Assembly (NCBI GenBank): GCA_963748545.1
Contig: CAVVJO010000036.1
Coordinates: 1 to 64,000 of the forward strand
Origin: Roseiarcus sp963748545
GTDB lineage: Bacteria > Pseudomonadota > Alphaproteobacteria > Rhizobiales > Beijerinckiaceae
DNA length: 64,000 nucleotides
Direction of reading: 5' to 3'
The notes beneath the pieces are model-generated. The model did no database searches. It had not been told where the DNA came from and saw only the letters and a list, made by a program, of their open reading frames with translations. The stretch's first letter is position 1. Every line of letters starts with the position of its first letter. Positions 25,993 to 33,954 of this stretch are shown piece by piece. The translations under genes were made by a program, and so were the position numbers.

Positions 25993-26977
25993 TCAGTGTC
26001 CAATCGTTCCCCGAACGATCCGGGTGAAGCGGCTGCGCTCATCCGGGGTCAGGTTCGCCGTCGCGACGTCGAGGCCCTGGTCCTGCAGGCCGCCGGCCTT
26101 GGCGAAAGCGTTCCACGCCGCGGCCCGGCCGAGATCGCGGCCGACCACGACGCCGTCGACGTAAAGATGGGCGAGGCGGTTCTGGGCGATCGGATTGCCC
26201 TTAGCCGCGGCGACCTGAAGGATGGCGACCGCTGCGGCCTCGTCCTTGGGGACGCCTTCGCCGTTGAACAGCATGATCGCATATTCGACCTGACCCGCAA
26301 TCACGCCGGCGTCGGAGGCCCGCTTCAGCCATTTTGCGCTTTCGGCGAGGTTCTGGGAAACGCCTTTGCCCTCGCGTAGCATGACGCCGTAGGAATAGGC
26401 CCCGTCGTCGGAGCCGGCGTTCGCGGACTTGAGAAAATATTGCGCCGCTGCGGTGAAGTCCGGCTTCAGGCCGTTCGACGAGTTCGAGCGCCATCACGCC
26501 GAGATTGTAGAGGGCGGCCGGCTGGTTCTTGGCGGCGGCGCGTTCGAACTGGGCCTTGGCCGCGTCCCGGTCCTTCGGCACGCCGTTGGCGCCGGCAAGG
26601 AGAAGGGCGCCGAGTTCGTAGGCGGCCTGAGGATCGCCCAAATTGCTGGCGAGGCGGAACCAACGAGACGCCTCGAGATCGTTCTTCCCCTCCGCTGCGC
26701 CGTCGCGATAGATGACGCCGATCAAGGTCATTGCCGCGGCGTCGCGAGGGTTCTCGTCGAGCCGTCGCTCGGCTTCCTTGAGCGCGAACAGGAAGTTGCC
26801 GCGCTGGTAGGCGCCGAAGGCCAAGTCCGGCGGCTTTCCGTCAGCGCGCGGGGGGAGGGGCGGCGGGAGCGAGGATCGCTCGATCGCGGGCGAAGGTGCG
26901 TTTAGGGGGGCCGTTTCGGCGGACGCGGCGGCGCAGAAGACCAGGGCGGCGGCGGGAGCGAGGACGAATCGCCTCAC
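25993..26977 (-). CDS. Sel1-like repeat protein, secreted, frameshifted
   Basis: The GTG start at 26977 overlaps the thiE stop (GTGA) and gives a signal peptide (VRRFVLAPAAALVFCAAASA). Sel1-like repeats follow: DAAAMTLIGVIYRDGAAEG, DPQAAYELGALLLAGANGVP and AALYNLGVMALEL. Near 26475 the frame shifts, and the repeats continue in the other frame: GAYSYGVMLREGKGVSQNLA, VEYAIMLFNGEGVPKDEA and AQNRLAHLYVDGVVV, ending IVRGTIGH. Sel1 proteins are periplasmic or envelope scaffolds in signalling. Joined length is about 328 residues. Confidence 0.78.
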
Positions 26978-27632
26978 GACGCCTCCGCCACAGCGCCGGA
27001 CAGGGCCGCATGGAGGGCGCGCGCGGCGTCCGGCGGCGACGGGCGCCCCAGATCGCGTCGTCGGCCGCAACGAAATCGGCTCCCGCCGCAGCCAGACGGC
27101 GCGCGGCCTCGATCGACTCGGCGTAAGCGACGCACGGCGTCTCGAAGATCTCCGCCCACCACCCGACCCGCTCGAGCAGCAGTTCGAGCGCCATCGCCGG
27201 GACGGTTCCGTGGGGCTCGCCGAACATCACATAGTCCGCTCCCTTTTCGCCCGCCGTCATGGCGTCGTCGCGCATCCGCAGGGCGCCGACGCCGACGATG
27301 CGCTCGGGCTTGAGGCTCTCGAGCGCGTCATCAAGCGCCGCGCCGACCCCCTCGACATGCGCGCCGTCGGCGCCGAGGCGCGCGGCGCGACGGGGGTCTC
27401 CGTCCAGGAGCAAAGCGCAGTCCGTGGCCGCAGCGGCCTTGAGAAGCGGCGCGACGATCGCCTTCACGTCGCCATCGGCCCCCGGCGCCAAGCGAACGCG
27501 GACGCTGGCGACCGGCGCCGCGGCGAGAACCTCGGCGAAGGTCTTTGCGAAAGCGGGCGCAGCCGCCGCCGACAGGGGCGGCGTGACCAGGGTGATCGAG
27601 CAGGAGCGCGGTTGCGACGAGGCGGGCGGCAT
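26974..27632 (-). CDS. thiE: Thiamine-phosphate synthase-like protein, 3' frameshift
   Basis: ThiE couples HMP-PP and a thiazole phosphate to make thiamine phosphate. The joined product of about 219 residues has the TIM-barrel pattern: CALLLDGDPRRAARLGADGA (family DxxxA and LGADGVH region), IVGVGALRMRDDAM, GADYVMFGEPHG and AAAGADFVAADDAIWG. Near 27050 the frame slips in GGGCGCCC, and one added base gives RPSPPDAARALHAALSG and a stop at 26974. The motifs are diverged, so the protein could be a ThiE homologue with altered function. ATG 27632 is the likely start. It is coupled to the Sel1 gene. Confidence 0.7.
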
Positions 27633-27737
27633 GAGCGACAGTTTTGGGAATGATCTCTCTGGCCGACCAATGCGGCCAAATCCCGGCTGAGGCAAGCCCG
27701 TCGACGGGCCGGCGAAGCGGTGCGCCGTCTCAGCCCG

Positions 27738-28285
27738 TCAAATCGAGAACGCCGCCCTGAGCCGCTCGACCTGGGCGGCGACCACGCTGCTGCAGGAAAA
27801 CGCCTCGGTCGCGCGCGCGCCGGCCAAACACTGGTCGAGGTGGATGATGCGCTCCTGGATGCGGAGCGAGCGGCGGCTCAGCGCGCGCAGGGTGTCGGGC
27901 AACTGTTCGAAAATGTCGGGCGCGCAGGCGAGGTCCTGGCGCGTAAGCTTCACCCGGTGGCGTTCGGTCAGCGCCTGGGTCCGCGTCAGTTCGCCTTCGT
28001 TGACGGCGCGCTGCAGGAGCAGCCACGAGGCGATCTGCATCAGGCGGGTCGTGAGCCGCATGCTCTCGGTGGCGTAGGCGAGCCCGGCCGGCCGCGGCAG
28101 GGCTCGGGATTCCCCCGTCCGGGTCCGTCGAGATAGGCGGCGGACTCTTCGACGAGCGTCATGCCCTCTCGGAAGAGCGTGCTGAACGCCGAGGAGGCGG
28201 TCAGGCGGTGAACGAAGGAGACGGCGCCCGGCGGCGGACCCGAGGCCGCGGAAAGGCGCTTCCATCCGTCGAATTGACGATTCAT
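27738..28285 (-). CDS. rcdA: RcdA-family (DUF1465) regulator of CtrA degradation, one frameshift
   Basis: RcdA is an adaptor that helps deliver the cell-cycle regulator CtrA and other clients to ClpXP. The N-terminal part reads FSTLFREGMTLVEESAAYLD and the rest SRALPRPAGLAYATESMRLT, TRLMQIASWLLLQRAVNEGE and LSRRSLRIQERIIHLDQCLA. The two parts are in different frames: the G run at about 28111-28116 needs one more G, giving GRGESRALP. ATG 28285 has GGGAG eight bases upstream. Joined length is about 182 residues. DUF1465 identity is firm; the RcdA role is by homology. Confidence 0.82.
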
Positions 28286-28442
28286 ACGCATCACTCCCAT
28301 CCCAGGGCGGCAGAGTGGGCCGTCGCTCCTGCGCGCCCGGGAAGACCCAAAGCAAGTATAGAGCCCGGGCGAAGGCGCCGCGCATTAACTCGGAAATAAC
28401 GTTAACGGGCGCAGGTCCGATCCGGCAATCAGGCGAAAAAGA

Positions 28443-28460
28443 AGCCGCCCGAAGGCGGCT
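28443..28460. repeat. Left copy of 18-bp target duplication (hairpin) flanking the IS
   Basis: AGCCGCCCGAAGGCGGCT directly abuts the left IS end, and the identical 18 bp abut the right end at 29972-29989. The sequence is itself a palindromic stem. On the minus strand it is followed by a T-rich run, so the undisturbed site was probably a rho-independent terminator. Confidence 0.75.
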
Positions 28461-28476
28461 TCAGACTGCTGACAAA

Positions 28477-28501
28477 CCCCTGGCGCGAGCCAGGGGTTTT
28501 T
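28477..28501 (+). terminator. Terminator-like hairpin inside the left IS end
   Basis: CCCCTGGC-GCGA-GCCAGGGG followed by TTTTT is a perfect 8-bp stem with a four-base loop and a U-tract. It lies between the left inverted repeat and the transposase start, so it probably insulates the transposase from outside transcription. Confidence 0.7.
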
Positions 28502-28514
28502 GATTCAGTGATTC

Positions 28515-29885
28515 ATGATTCGGCGACCCGCTCCGACACAGACCGCTTTTGAGATTGTCTGGCTTGATCAGCTTGTCCCGGCTGATCACCTGTTGCGCAA
28601 GATCGATGCGGCGATCGACTTTTCGTTCATTCACGATCTGACGGCTTCGCTGTATTGCGCCGACAACGGTCGTCCGCCGCTGGATCCGACCCTGATGTTC
28701 AAGGCGCTCTTCATTGGCTACCTGTTCGGAGTGCGCTCGGAGCGGCAGTTGGTTCGGGAGATCGAGGTTAACCTCGCCTATCGCTGGTTTCTGGGGCTGA
28801 AGCTGACGGACCCGGTGTTCGACGCCTCGACGCTGAGCCAGAACCGCAGGCGGCGGTACCAGGACGAGACGATTGCACAAGCCATCTTCGACCGCATCGT
28901 CGAGCAGGCGATGGCCCGGGGCCTGGCCGACGGCTCGACCCTCTACACCGACTCCACTCATCTCAAGGCCAACGCCAACAAGAACAAATTCGACCTGGCG
29001 CCGGCGGCGAAGTCTCGCGCGGCCTACTGGGAGGCGCTCGATGCGGCGGTCGAGGAGGACCGCCTGCGGCATGGGCTCGATCCCCTTCCGCCCAAGCCTC
29101 GCCAACCCGAGGTGAAGGAAACCAAGATCAGCCGCGCCGACCCGGATTCCGGCTACATGGTTCGGGACGGCAAGCCCAAGGGCTTTTTCTACCTCGACCA
29201 TCGCACCGTCGACGGCAAGCTCGGCATCATCACCGACACCCACGCCACGCCCGCCAACGTCCACGACAGCATTCCCTACTTCGAGCGGCTCGATCGGCAG
29301 CGCGAGCGGTTCCATCTCAACGTCCGCTCAGTCGGGCTCGACGCCGGCTATGCCTCCGCCGCCATCGCCAAGGGATTGGAGGATCGCAACATTCAGGGCG
29401 TGACAGGCTATCGCGCGCCAACGCCTCCGAAACCCGGAATGATGCGCAAGAGCAAGTTCGTCTACGAGCCCCAGCAGGACGCCTATCGCTGCCCGCAAGG
29501 TCAGTTCCTCGCCTACGCGCTCACCGACCGGGGCGGATATCGGCACTACACGTCCGATCCAAAGATCTGCTCGACCTGCCCGTTGCTCGCTTCCTGCACC
29601 GCCAACGCCAAAGCCGAACGGGTCATCACTCGCCACGTCTGGCAGGACGCGTTCGAACGCATGGACGCTCGCCGCGTCACGATGTGGGGCAAGCTCGTCT
29701 ACGCCCGTCGCAAGGAGACTGTCGAACGCTCTTTCGCCGACGCCAAACAGCTCTTCGGCCACCGGTACGCGCGCTTCCGCGGGCTCGTGCGGGTCAGATG
29801 CCAGTGCCTCATGGCCGCCGCCGCGCAGAACATGAAGAAGATCGCTCTCACCGTGGCGCCCCGGAGAAGCCCCGCAACAGCCTAA
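28515..29885 (+). CDS. IS1182-family DDE transposase
   Basis: The 456-residue transposase begins with the family N-terminal region (FEIVWLDQLVPADHLLRKID, PPLDPTLMFKALFIGYLFG, SERQLVREIEVNLAYRWFLG). Catalytic acidic residues are likely in YTDSTHLKANANKNK, VGLDAGYASAAIAKG and RKETVERSFADAK. A cysteine cluster (ICSTCPLLASC) precedes the last catalytic region, as usual for the family. The gene fills most of the element and is intact. ATG 28515 is the only reasonable start after the left-end hairpin. Confidence 0.93.
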   Translation: MIRRPAPTQTAFEIVWLDQLVPADHLLRKIDAAIDFSFIHDLTASLYCADNGRPPLDPTLMFKALFIGYLFGVRSERQLVREIEVNLAYRWFLGLKLTDPVFDASTLSQNRRRRYQDETIAQAIFDRIVEQAMARGLADGSTLYTDSTHLKANANKNKFDLAPAAKSRAAYWEALDAAVEEDRLRHGLDPLPPKPRQPEVKETKISRADPDSGYMVRDGKPKGFFYLDHRTVDGKLGIITDTHATPANVHDSIPYFERLDRQRERFHLNVRSVGLDAGYASAAIAKGLEDRNIQGVTGYRAPTPPKPGMMRKSKFVYEPQQDAYRCPQGQFLAYALTDRGGYRHYTSDPKICSTCPLLASCTANAKAERVITRHVWQDAFERMDARRVTMWGKLVYARRKETVERSFADAKQLFGHRYARFRGLVRVRCQCLMAAAAQNMKKIALTVAPRRSPATA

Positions 29886-29971
29886 GCCGAGAAACCGCCG
29901 TCACAGCCCTCGCAGCCCAACCCCAAAAGAAAAACCCCGCCGAAAAACGACGGGGTTTGTCAGCAGTCTGA

Positions 29972-29989
29972 AGCCGCCCGAAGGCGGCT
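29972..29989. repeat. Right copy of 18-bp target duplication
   Basis: This is identical to 28443-28460 and immediately follows the right inverted repeat. Together the two copies mark the insertion site of the IS in a palindrome. Confidence 0.75.
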
Positions 29990-30226
29990 TGCAAGGATCG
30001 GAGCGTCGAATTGAACAGGCAGAGGCCCGTCCAGGACCCAGAAGCGCAGGTCTTCGAATTTATGATCCGTAAACGTTGACAATCCCTTGCCGTACTCCGG
30101 TCTGTCACAAACTGGAGCGCCGTCCATAAAAAGCGGGACGCCCGCGTTTGGAGCCAACGCCAAGACGAACGGCCAAGTTGGCTCGCCTAGAGGGGGCGAA
30201 ACGGGCCTTTTGGAGGATCGCCGGGC
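29990..30226. other. Intergenic region between the IS and ndh
   Basis: I see no convincing gene here. A minus-strand ORF from 30163 (MALAPNAGVPLFMDGAPV onward) runs into the right IS end and stops inside its inverted repeat. It could be the remains of a small gene cut by the insertion, but it has no family support. The IS-split hairpin probably ended transcription coming from ndh. Confidence 0.4.
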
Positions 30227-31525
30227 TCAGGCGTTGCTCCCGGCGGCGCGCTGAACTGGCGGGCGGGCCGGACCGTCCTCGTCGTTGTGGGTAATCAGCC
30301 GCGCGGTGCGCTGGTCGCGCATGTAGATCCAGAGCCAGGAGAGCGCCACGCTCAACCGGTTGCGCACGCCGATGAGGAAGTAGATATGCGCGAATCCCCA
30401 GAGCCACCATGCCATAGCCCCGGTCAGCTTGATCCAACCGAAGTCGATCACTGCCCGCCGCTTGCCGATCGTCGCAAGATCGCCCGCGTGCCTGTAAGCG
30501 AAGCGCGGAGGGCAAGGCGTCCCGCGAAGCCGCGCCCTGATCACTTTCGCGACATAGGACCCTTCTTGCTTGGCGGCCGGGGCGATGCCGGGGACCGGCC
30601 GGCCGTCCGGCCGCAGGACGAGCGCCGCGTCGCCGATTGCGAAGATCTCCGGATGTCCGGGGACTGTCAGATCGGACAAGACCTTGAGCCGGCCGACTCG
30701 GTCGGCGGGCGCTTCCAGCCACTTCGCAGCCGGCGAAGCCTGCACGCCCGCCGCCCAGATAATCGTTCCCGCGGCCAATTTTTTGCCTCCAAAGACGACG
30801 CCTTCGGTCGAGCATTCGGAGACGGCATGGCCAAGCGCAACCTCGACCCCAAGCGTTTCCAGCGATTGCTTGGCGTAGTCTGAGAGCGGCTCGGCGAAGG
30901 CCGGGAGGACACGGGGACCGGCTTCGATCAGAACGATGCGGGCCTTTCGCGTGTCGATGCGTCGAAAGTCGCCGGGCAGCGTCGTGCGCGCCAGCTCTGC
31001 GATCGTGCCGGCGAGCTCGACCCCGGTAGGTCCAGCGCCGACGACGGCGAAGGTCATCAGCGCCGTGCGTTTCGTCTCGTCCGATTCCCGCTCTGCTTCC
31101 TCGAAGGCGAGCAAGATGCGGCCCCGTATGTTGGTCGCGTCGTCCAGCGTCTTCAGACCCGGCGCGAACGCCTCCCAATCGTCGTGACCGAAATAAGCGT
31201 GGCGAGCGCCAGTGGCCAACACAAGGGTGTCGTAGATGAGCTTCGCGCCGTCATTGAGGACGAGAGCGCGAGACGCCTGGTCGATCGTCTCGACCGCCGC
31301 GAGGACAGTGGTGACCTCCGGACGCCGCCGCAAGAGGTGCCGGATCGGCCAGGCGATCTCCGAGGGCGCCAGCGAGGCGGTCGCGGCTTGGTAAAGCAGC
31401 GGCTGGAAGAGATGATAATTGCGCCGATCGACAAGGCTGATTCGCACCGGCGCCCCGGCCAACCCTCGCACGGTCTCGAGTCCGCCGAACCCCGCCCCGA
31501 CAACGACCACATGGTGAGCAATCAT
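30227..31525 (-). CDS. ndh: Type II NADH dehydrogenase
   Basis: This non-proton-pumping NADH:quinone oxidoreductase is a peripheral inner-membrane flavoprotein. The 432-residue protein has the FAD motif VVVGAGFGGLETVRGLAGA near residues 7-25, RRNYHLFQPLLYQAA, the NADH motif FAVVGAGPTGVELAGTIAEL, GTIIWAAGVQASP and IFAIGDAALV. The C-terminus has a long hydrophobic and aromatic stretch (AMAWWLWGFAHIYFLIGV) and ALSWLWIYM for membrane contact. It is monocistronic. ATG 31525 starts directly before the FAD motif. Confidence 0.93.
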   Translation of the reverse strand: MIAHHVVVVGAGFGGLETVRGLAGAPVRISLVDRRNYHLFQPLLYQAATASLAPSEIAWPIRHLLRRRPEVTTVLAAVETIDQASRALVLNDGAKLIYDTLVLATGARHAYFGHDDWEAFAPGLKTLDDATNIRGRILLAFEEAERESDETKRTALMTFAVVGAGPTGVELAGTIAELARTTLPGDFRRIDTRKARIVLIEAGPRVLPAFAEPLSDYAKQSLETLGVEVALGHAVSECSTEGVVFGGKKLAAGTIIWAAGVQASPAAKWLEAPADRVGRLKVLSDLTVPGHPEIFAIGDAALVLRPDGRPVPGIAPAAKQEGSYVAKVIRARLRGTPCPPRFAYRHAGDLATIGKRRAVIDFGWIKLTGAMAWWLWGFAHIYFLIGVRNRLSVALSWLWIYMRDQRTARLITHNDEDGPARPPVQRAAGSNA

Positions 31526-31706
31526 GATCCCGTCCGTGGCTCAAACCCGTTTGCTCGTGCATAGTTTATGCGCAAGATGGCAAGCGCACGGCCGGCTGGG
31601 GCGACGTCGCCGATGTTGCCCGGGGGCGCGGACCTATATCGGGAACGGCGACGTCCCCGAGGAGGACAACGTCGTCGAAATCGGTCGAGCCGATCGGGGT
31701 TCGACG

Positions 31707-31913
31707 CTAAAGCTTGAACGCCGCGGCGGCCGCGGCGCGAGTCGCTTCGCGCGCCGCGATCGCCTTTTCCAGCCGCTCGATCTCGGCTCTCATCAGCGCG
31801 ATCCTTTCCGCGAGTTCGGGCGCGGAGAGATCGTCGAGGTTTTGGCCGATCTCATGGGCGGGCGGCGCCTTGGGCTTCTTCCCGAAAACGGAATCCTCGT
31901 CGAACGCGGCCAT
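31707..31913 (-). CDS. DUF1192 small protein
   Basis: The 68-residue protein MAAFDEDSVFGKKPKAPP continues HEIGQNLDDLSAPELAERI, the DUF1192 signature, and ends with a short coiled coil (MRAEIERLEKAIAAREA). The family is common in alphaproteobacteria and of unknown function. It lies 20 bp downstream of mnmA and is probably cotranscribed with it. Confidence 0.85.
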   Translation of the reverse strand: MAAFDEDSVFGKKPKAPPAHEIGQNLDDLSAPELAERIALMRAEIERLEKAIAAREATRAAAAAAFKL

Positions 31914-31933
31914 GGCTTCGGTCGGGCTCCGTT

Positions 31934-33097
31934 TCAGGAGGCGGCGATGAAGCCGCCGCCGAGCACGCGCGCGGCGGGATCGAGAGAGTCGTAGAAGACG
32001 CAGGCCTGTCCAGGCGATACGCCGGTCTCCGGCTCGACGAACTCCACCTCGCCGTTCGGCCTGAGCAGCGCCGGCGCGGGCGGCCGGGTCGATCGCACGC
32101 GCGCCGCGATCGTCAGCCCGTCGGGCGGCAGGTCCGCAAGCTCGCCCTCGCCGATCCAGTTGACGGCGCGAAGCTTCAGCCGGGTCTGGGCGAGCGCCGA
32201 GCGGGGGCCCACCACCACCCGGCCAGCCTTGGCGTCGAGCGCCACGACATAGAGGGGCTGGGCCGCCGCGATGCCGAGGCCGCGCCGTTGGCCGATGGTG
32301 TAATGCATGATGCCAGCATGGCGGCCGAGCACGCGTCCCTCGCCATCGACGATGTCGCCGGGCGTCGCCGCCCCCGGCATCAGCCGCTCGATCATGTCGC
32401 TGTAATGGCCAGCCGGTACGAAGCAGATGTCCTGACTGTCGGCCTTCTCGGCGTTGATCAGCCCATAACGGCGCGCCAGTTCGCGCACTTGCGGCTTCGG
32501 CATGCCGCCCAGCGGAAACCGCAGGCTCTGGAGTTGCTCGCGCGTTGTGGCGAACAGGAAATAGCTCTGGTCGCGCTCGGGGTCGGCGGCGCGGTAGAGC
32601 GCCTGCCCGCCGCGCCCGTCGTCTTGCGTCACAACGTAATGGCCGGTCGCCAGTAGGTCCGCGCCAAGGTCCTTCGCCGCCCCGAACAGGTCGGCGAACT
32701 TCATGTGCTGGTTGCAGGCCACGCACGGAATCGGCGTCTCACCCGAAACATAGGCGCGGGCGAACGGCTCGATCACCTTCTCGCGGAAACGCGCCTCGTA
32801 ATCGAGCACGTAATGGGGGATGCCGATACGGGCCGCGACGTCGCGCGCGTCGTGAATGTCCTGGCCGGCGCAGCATGCGCCTTTGCGATGGCTTGCCGCG
32901 CCGTGGTCGTAGAGCTGCATGGTGACGCCCACGACGTCGTAGCCCTGGTCGGCGAGCATCGCCGCGACCACCGAGGAGTCGACGCCGCCCGACATCGCCA
33001 CGACGACGCGGGTGTCTGCCGGCGCCTTGTCGAGTCCGAGGCTATTGAGCGCGCCGTCCGGCGCGTGCGCGAGGGTTGTCGCGAGCATTCCATCCAT
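31934..33097 (-). CDS. mnmA: tRNA-specific 2-thiouridylase MnmA
   Basis: MnmA thiolates uridine 34 of Lys, Glu and Gln tRNAs. The 387-residue protein has the PP-loop VVVAMSGGVDSSVVAAML (about 31-48), the cysteine motif PIPCVACNQHMKF (Cys125 and Cys128), ATGHY, the second catalytic cysteine in SQDICFVPAGHY (Cys225) and HYTIGQRRGLGIA. The C-terminal domain is complete to VLGGGFIAAS. ATG 33097 gives a short N-terminal extension before the PP-loop; an ATG three codons in is equally possible. Confidence 0.95.
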   Translation of the reverse strand: MDGMLATTLAHAPDGALNSLGLDKAPADTRVVVAMSGGVDSSVVAAMLADQGYDVVGVTMQLYDHGAASHRKGACCAGQDIHDARDVAARIGIPHYVLDYEARFREKVIEPFARAYVSGETPIPCVACNQHMKFADLFGAAKDLGADLLATGHYVVTQDDGRGGQALYRAADPERDQSYFLFATTREQLQSLRFPLGGMPKPQVRELARRYGLINAEKADSQDICFVPAGHYSDMIERLMPGAATPGDIVDGEGRVLGRHAGIMHYTIGQRRGLGIAAAQPLYVVALDAKAGRVVVGPRSALAQTRLKLRAVNWIGEGELADLPPDGLTIAARVRSTRPPAPALLRPNGEVEFVEPETGVSPGQACVFYDSLDPAARVLGGGFIAAS

Positions 33098-33152
33098 CCC
33101 GGCGAACGCCGGGTTCCAGTACGCCGGGTTCGAAGTACGCCGGGATCCAAGT
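33098..33152. repeat. Short tandem repeats with ACGCCGGG core downstream of a palindrome
   Basis: Just upstream of mnmA, CCCGGCG-AA-CGCCGGG forms a perfect palindrome (33098-33113). It overlaps three 15-16-bp units with the pattern ACGCCGGGTTCCAGT, at 33106-33120, 33121-33136 and 33137-33152. It may be an mnmA leader structure or a small dispersed repeat. No function is assigned. Confidence 0.6.
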
Positions 33153-33404
33153 CAATTGGGCCTTTGGCCCGCGAACGCAACCTCATAGCCGAAAAAGCCG
33201 GCCGCCGCCAGTTTCGGATTGCTCAAGATTGGACAGCGCCGTCATGGGGATATGGATTCGGCGGGTCCTTCGGCCAGCCTGCGGGTCGGCTCCGCCGATA
33301 CAGCCGTAATCCATCGCGCCGAGGGAAAGAATGCGGAAAAATCCTGCTCCGCCAAGGGTCGAGCGCGTTTTGAGACACAACCGCCCGGTTTTCGCCCTCT
33401 GCCG

Positions 33405-33419
33405 TTTAGGTAAATTTAA
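33405..33419. promoter_or_regulatory. Candidate CtrA-binding site upstream of sciP
   Basis: TTTA-GGTAAAT-TTAA is one mismatch from the CtrA consensus TTAA-N7-TTAA. It lies 64 bp upstream of the sciP start. In Caulobacter, sciP is activated by CtrA and then inhibits it, so a CtrA box here is expected. The rest of the 33153-33482 gap holds no gene I can support. Confidence 0.6.
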
Positions 33420-33482
33420 AGTGGGGCCCCTATCCTTCATGTTGTCGACTCCAGTCGAGTTGAGCGTACGAGTGAGCGTTCC

Positions 33483-33758
33483 ATGAGCGAAGCCATGCGG
33501 CCGAGGGTTAAATACGTGATCGGTCCAGACGGAAGCCCCTTGACCGTCGCCGATCTTCCGCCGCCCGAAACCCGTCGCTGGGTCATTCGCCGCAAAGCCG
33601 AAGTCGTTGCTGCGGTGCGCGGCGGCCTCCTCTCGCTCGAAGAGGCCTGCTCCCGCTATACGCTGACCGTCGATGAGTTCTTGAGCTGGCAGGTCTCGAT
33701 CGATCAGTTCGGCCTGCCCGGGCTTCGCACCACCCGTATTCAGCAATACCGTCAGTAG
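33483..33758 (+). CDS. sciP: CtrA inhibitor SciP (DUF1153)
   Basis: SciP is a small helix-turn-helix protein that binds CtrA and blocks transcription of CtrA-activated promoters. The 91-residue protein has the near-invariant segments RPRVKYVIGPDGSPLTVADL, RRWVIRRKAEVVAAVRGGLL and SLEEACSRYTLTVDEFLSWQ. ATG 33483 gives the family N-terminus. It is monocistronic with a candidate CtrA site in its promoter region. Confidence 0.92.
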   Translation: MSEAMRPRVKYVIGPDGSPLTVADLPPPETRRWVIRRKAEVVAAVRGGLLSLEEACSRYTLTVDEFLSWQVSIDQFGLPGLRTTRIQQYRQ

Positions 33759-33954
33759 AAGGCGCGCTCGTCAGAGAACCTTCCGCCGAACCCTCCCGAG
33801 CGATAGTTCCGAGAACGCCGACGTTAGTCACGGTTGAGCCGCTCGATGCGCCGGGTTCCGAGTCCGCGCGGCGCGATCGCGCGTCGTCCTGGCGAACGCT
33901 GCTGGATTGTCTGGCCGCCTCCCCTATATATGCTGGGCGCGGAGGCGGAGCCGT

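Larger units (their letters stand above)
28461..29971 (+). mobile_element. IS1182-family insertion sequence, complete
   Basis: The 1511-bp element has perfect 20-bp terminal inverted repeats: TCAGACTGCTGACAAACCCC at 28461-28480 and its complement at 29952-29971. It has one intact transposase gene and an 18-bp duplication on both sides. A hairpin with T-run just inside the left end (28477-28501) would block read-through transcription into the transposase, and a weaker hairpin lies inside the right end. Everything needed for activity appears present, suggesting a recent insertion. Confidence 0.92.

Noticed and set aside
33098..33152. Short repeats as a CRISPR array
   Set aside because: Units are adjacent, 15-16 bp, without spacers or cas genes.
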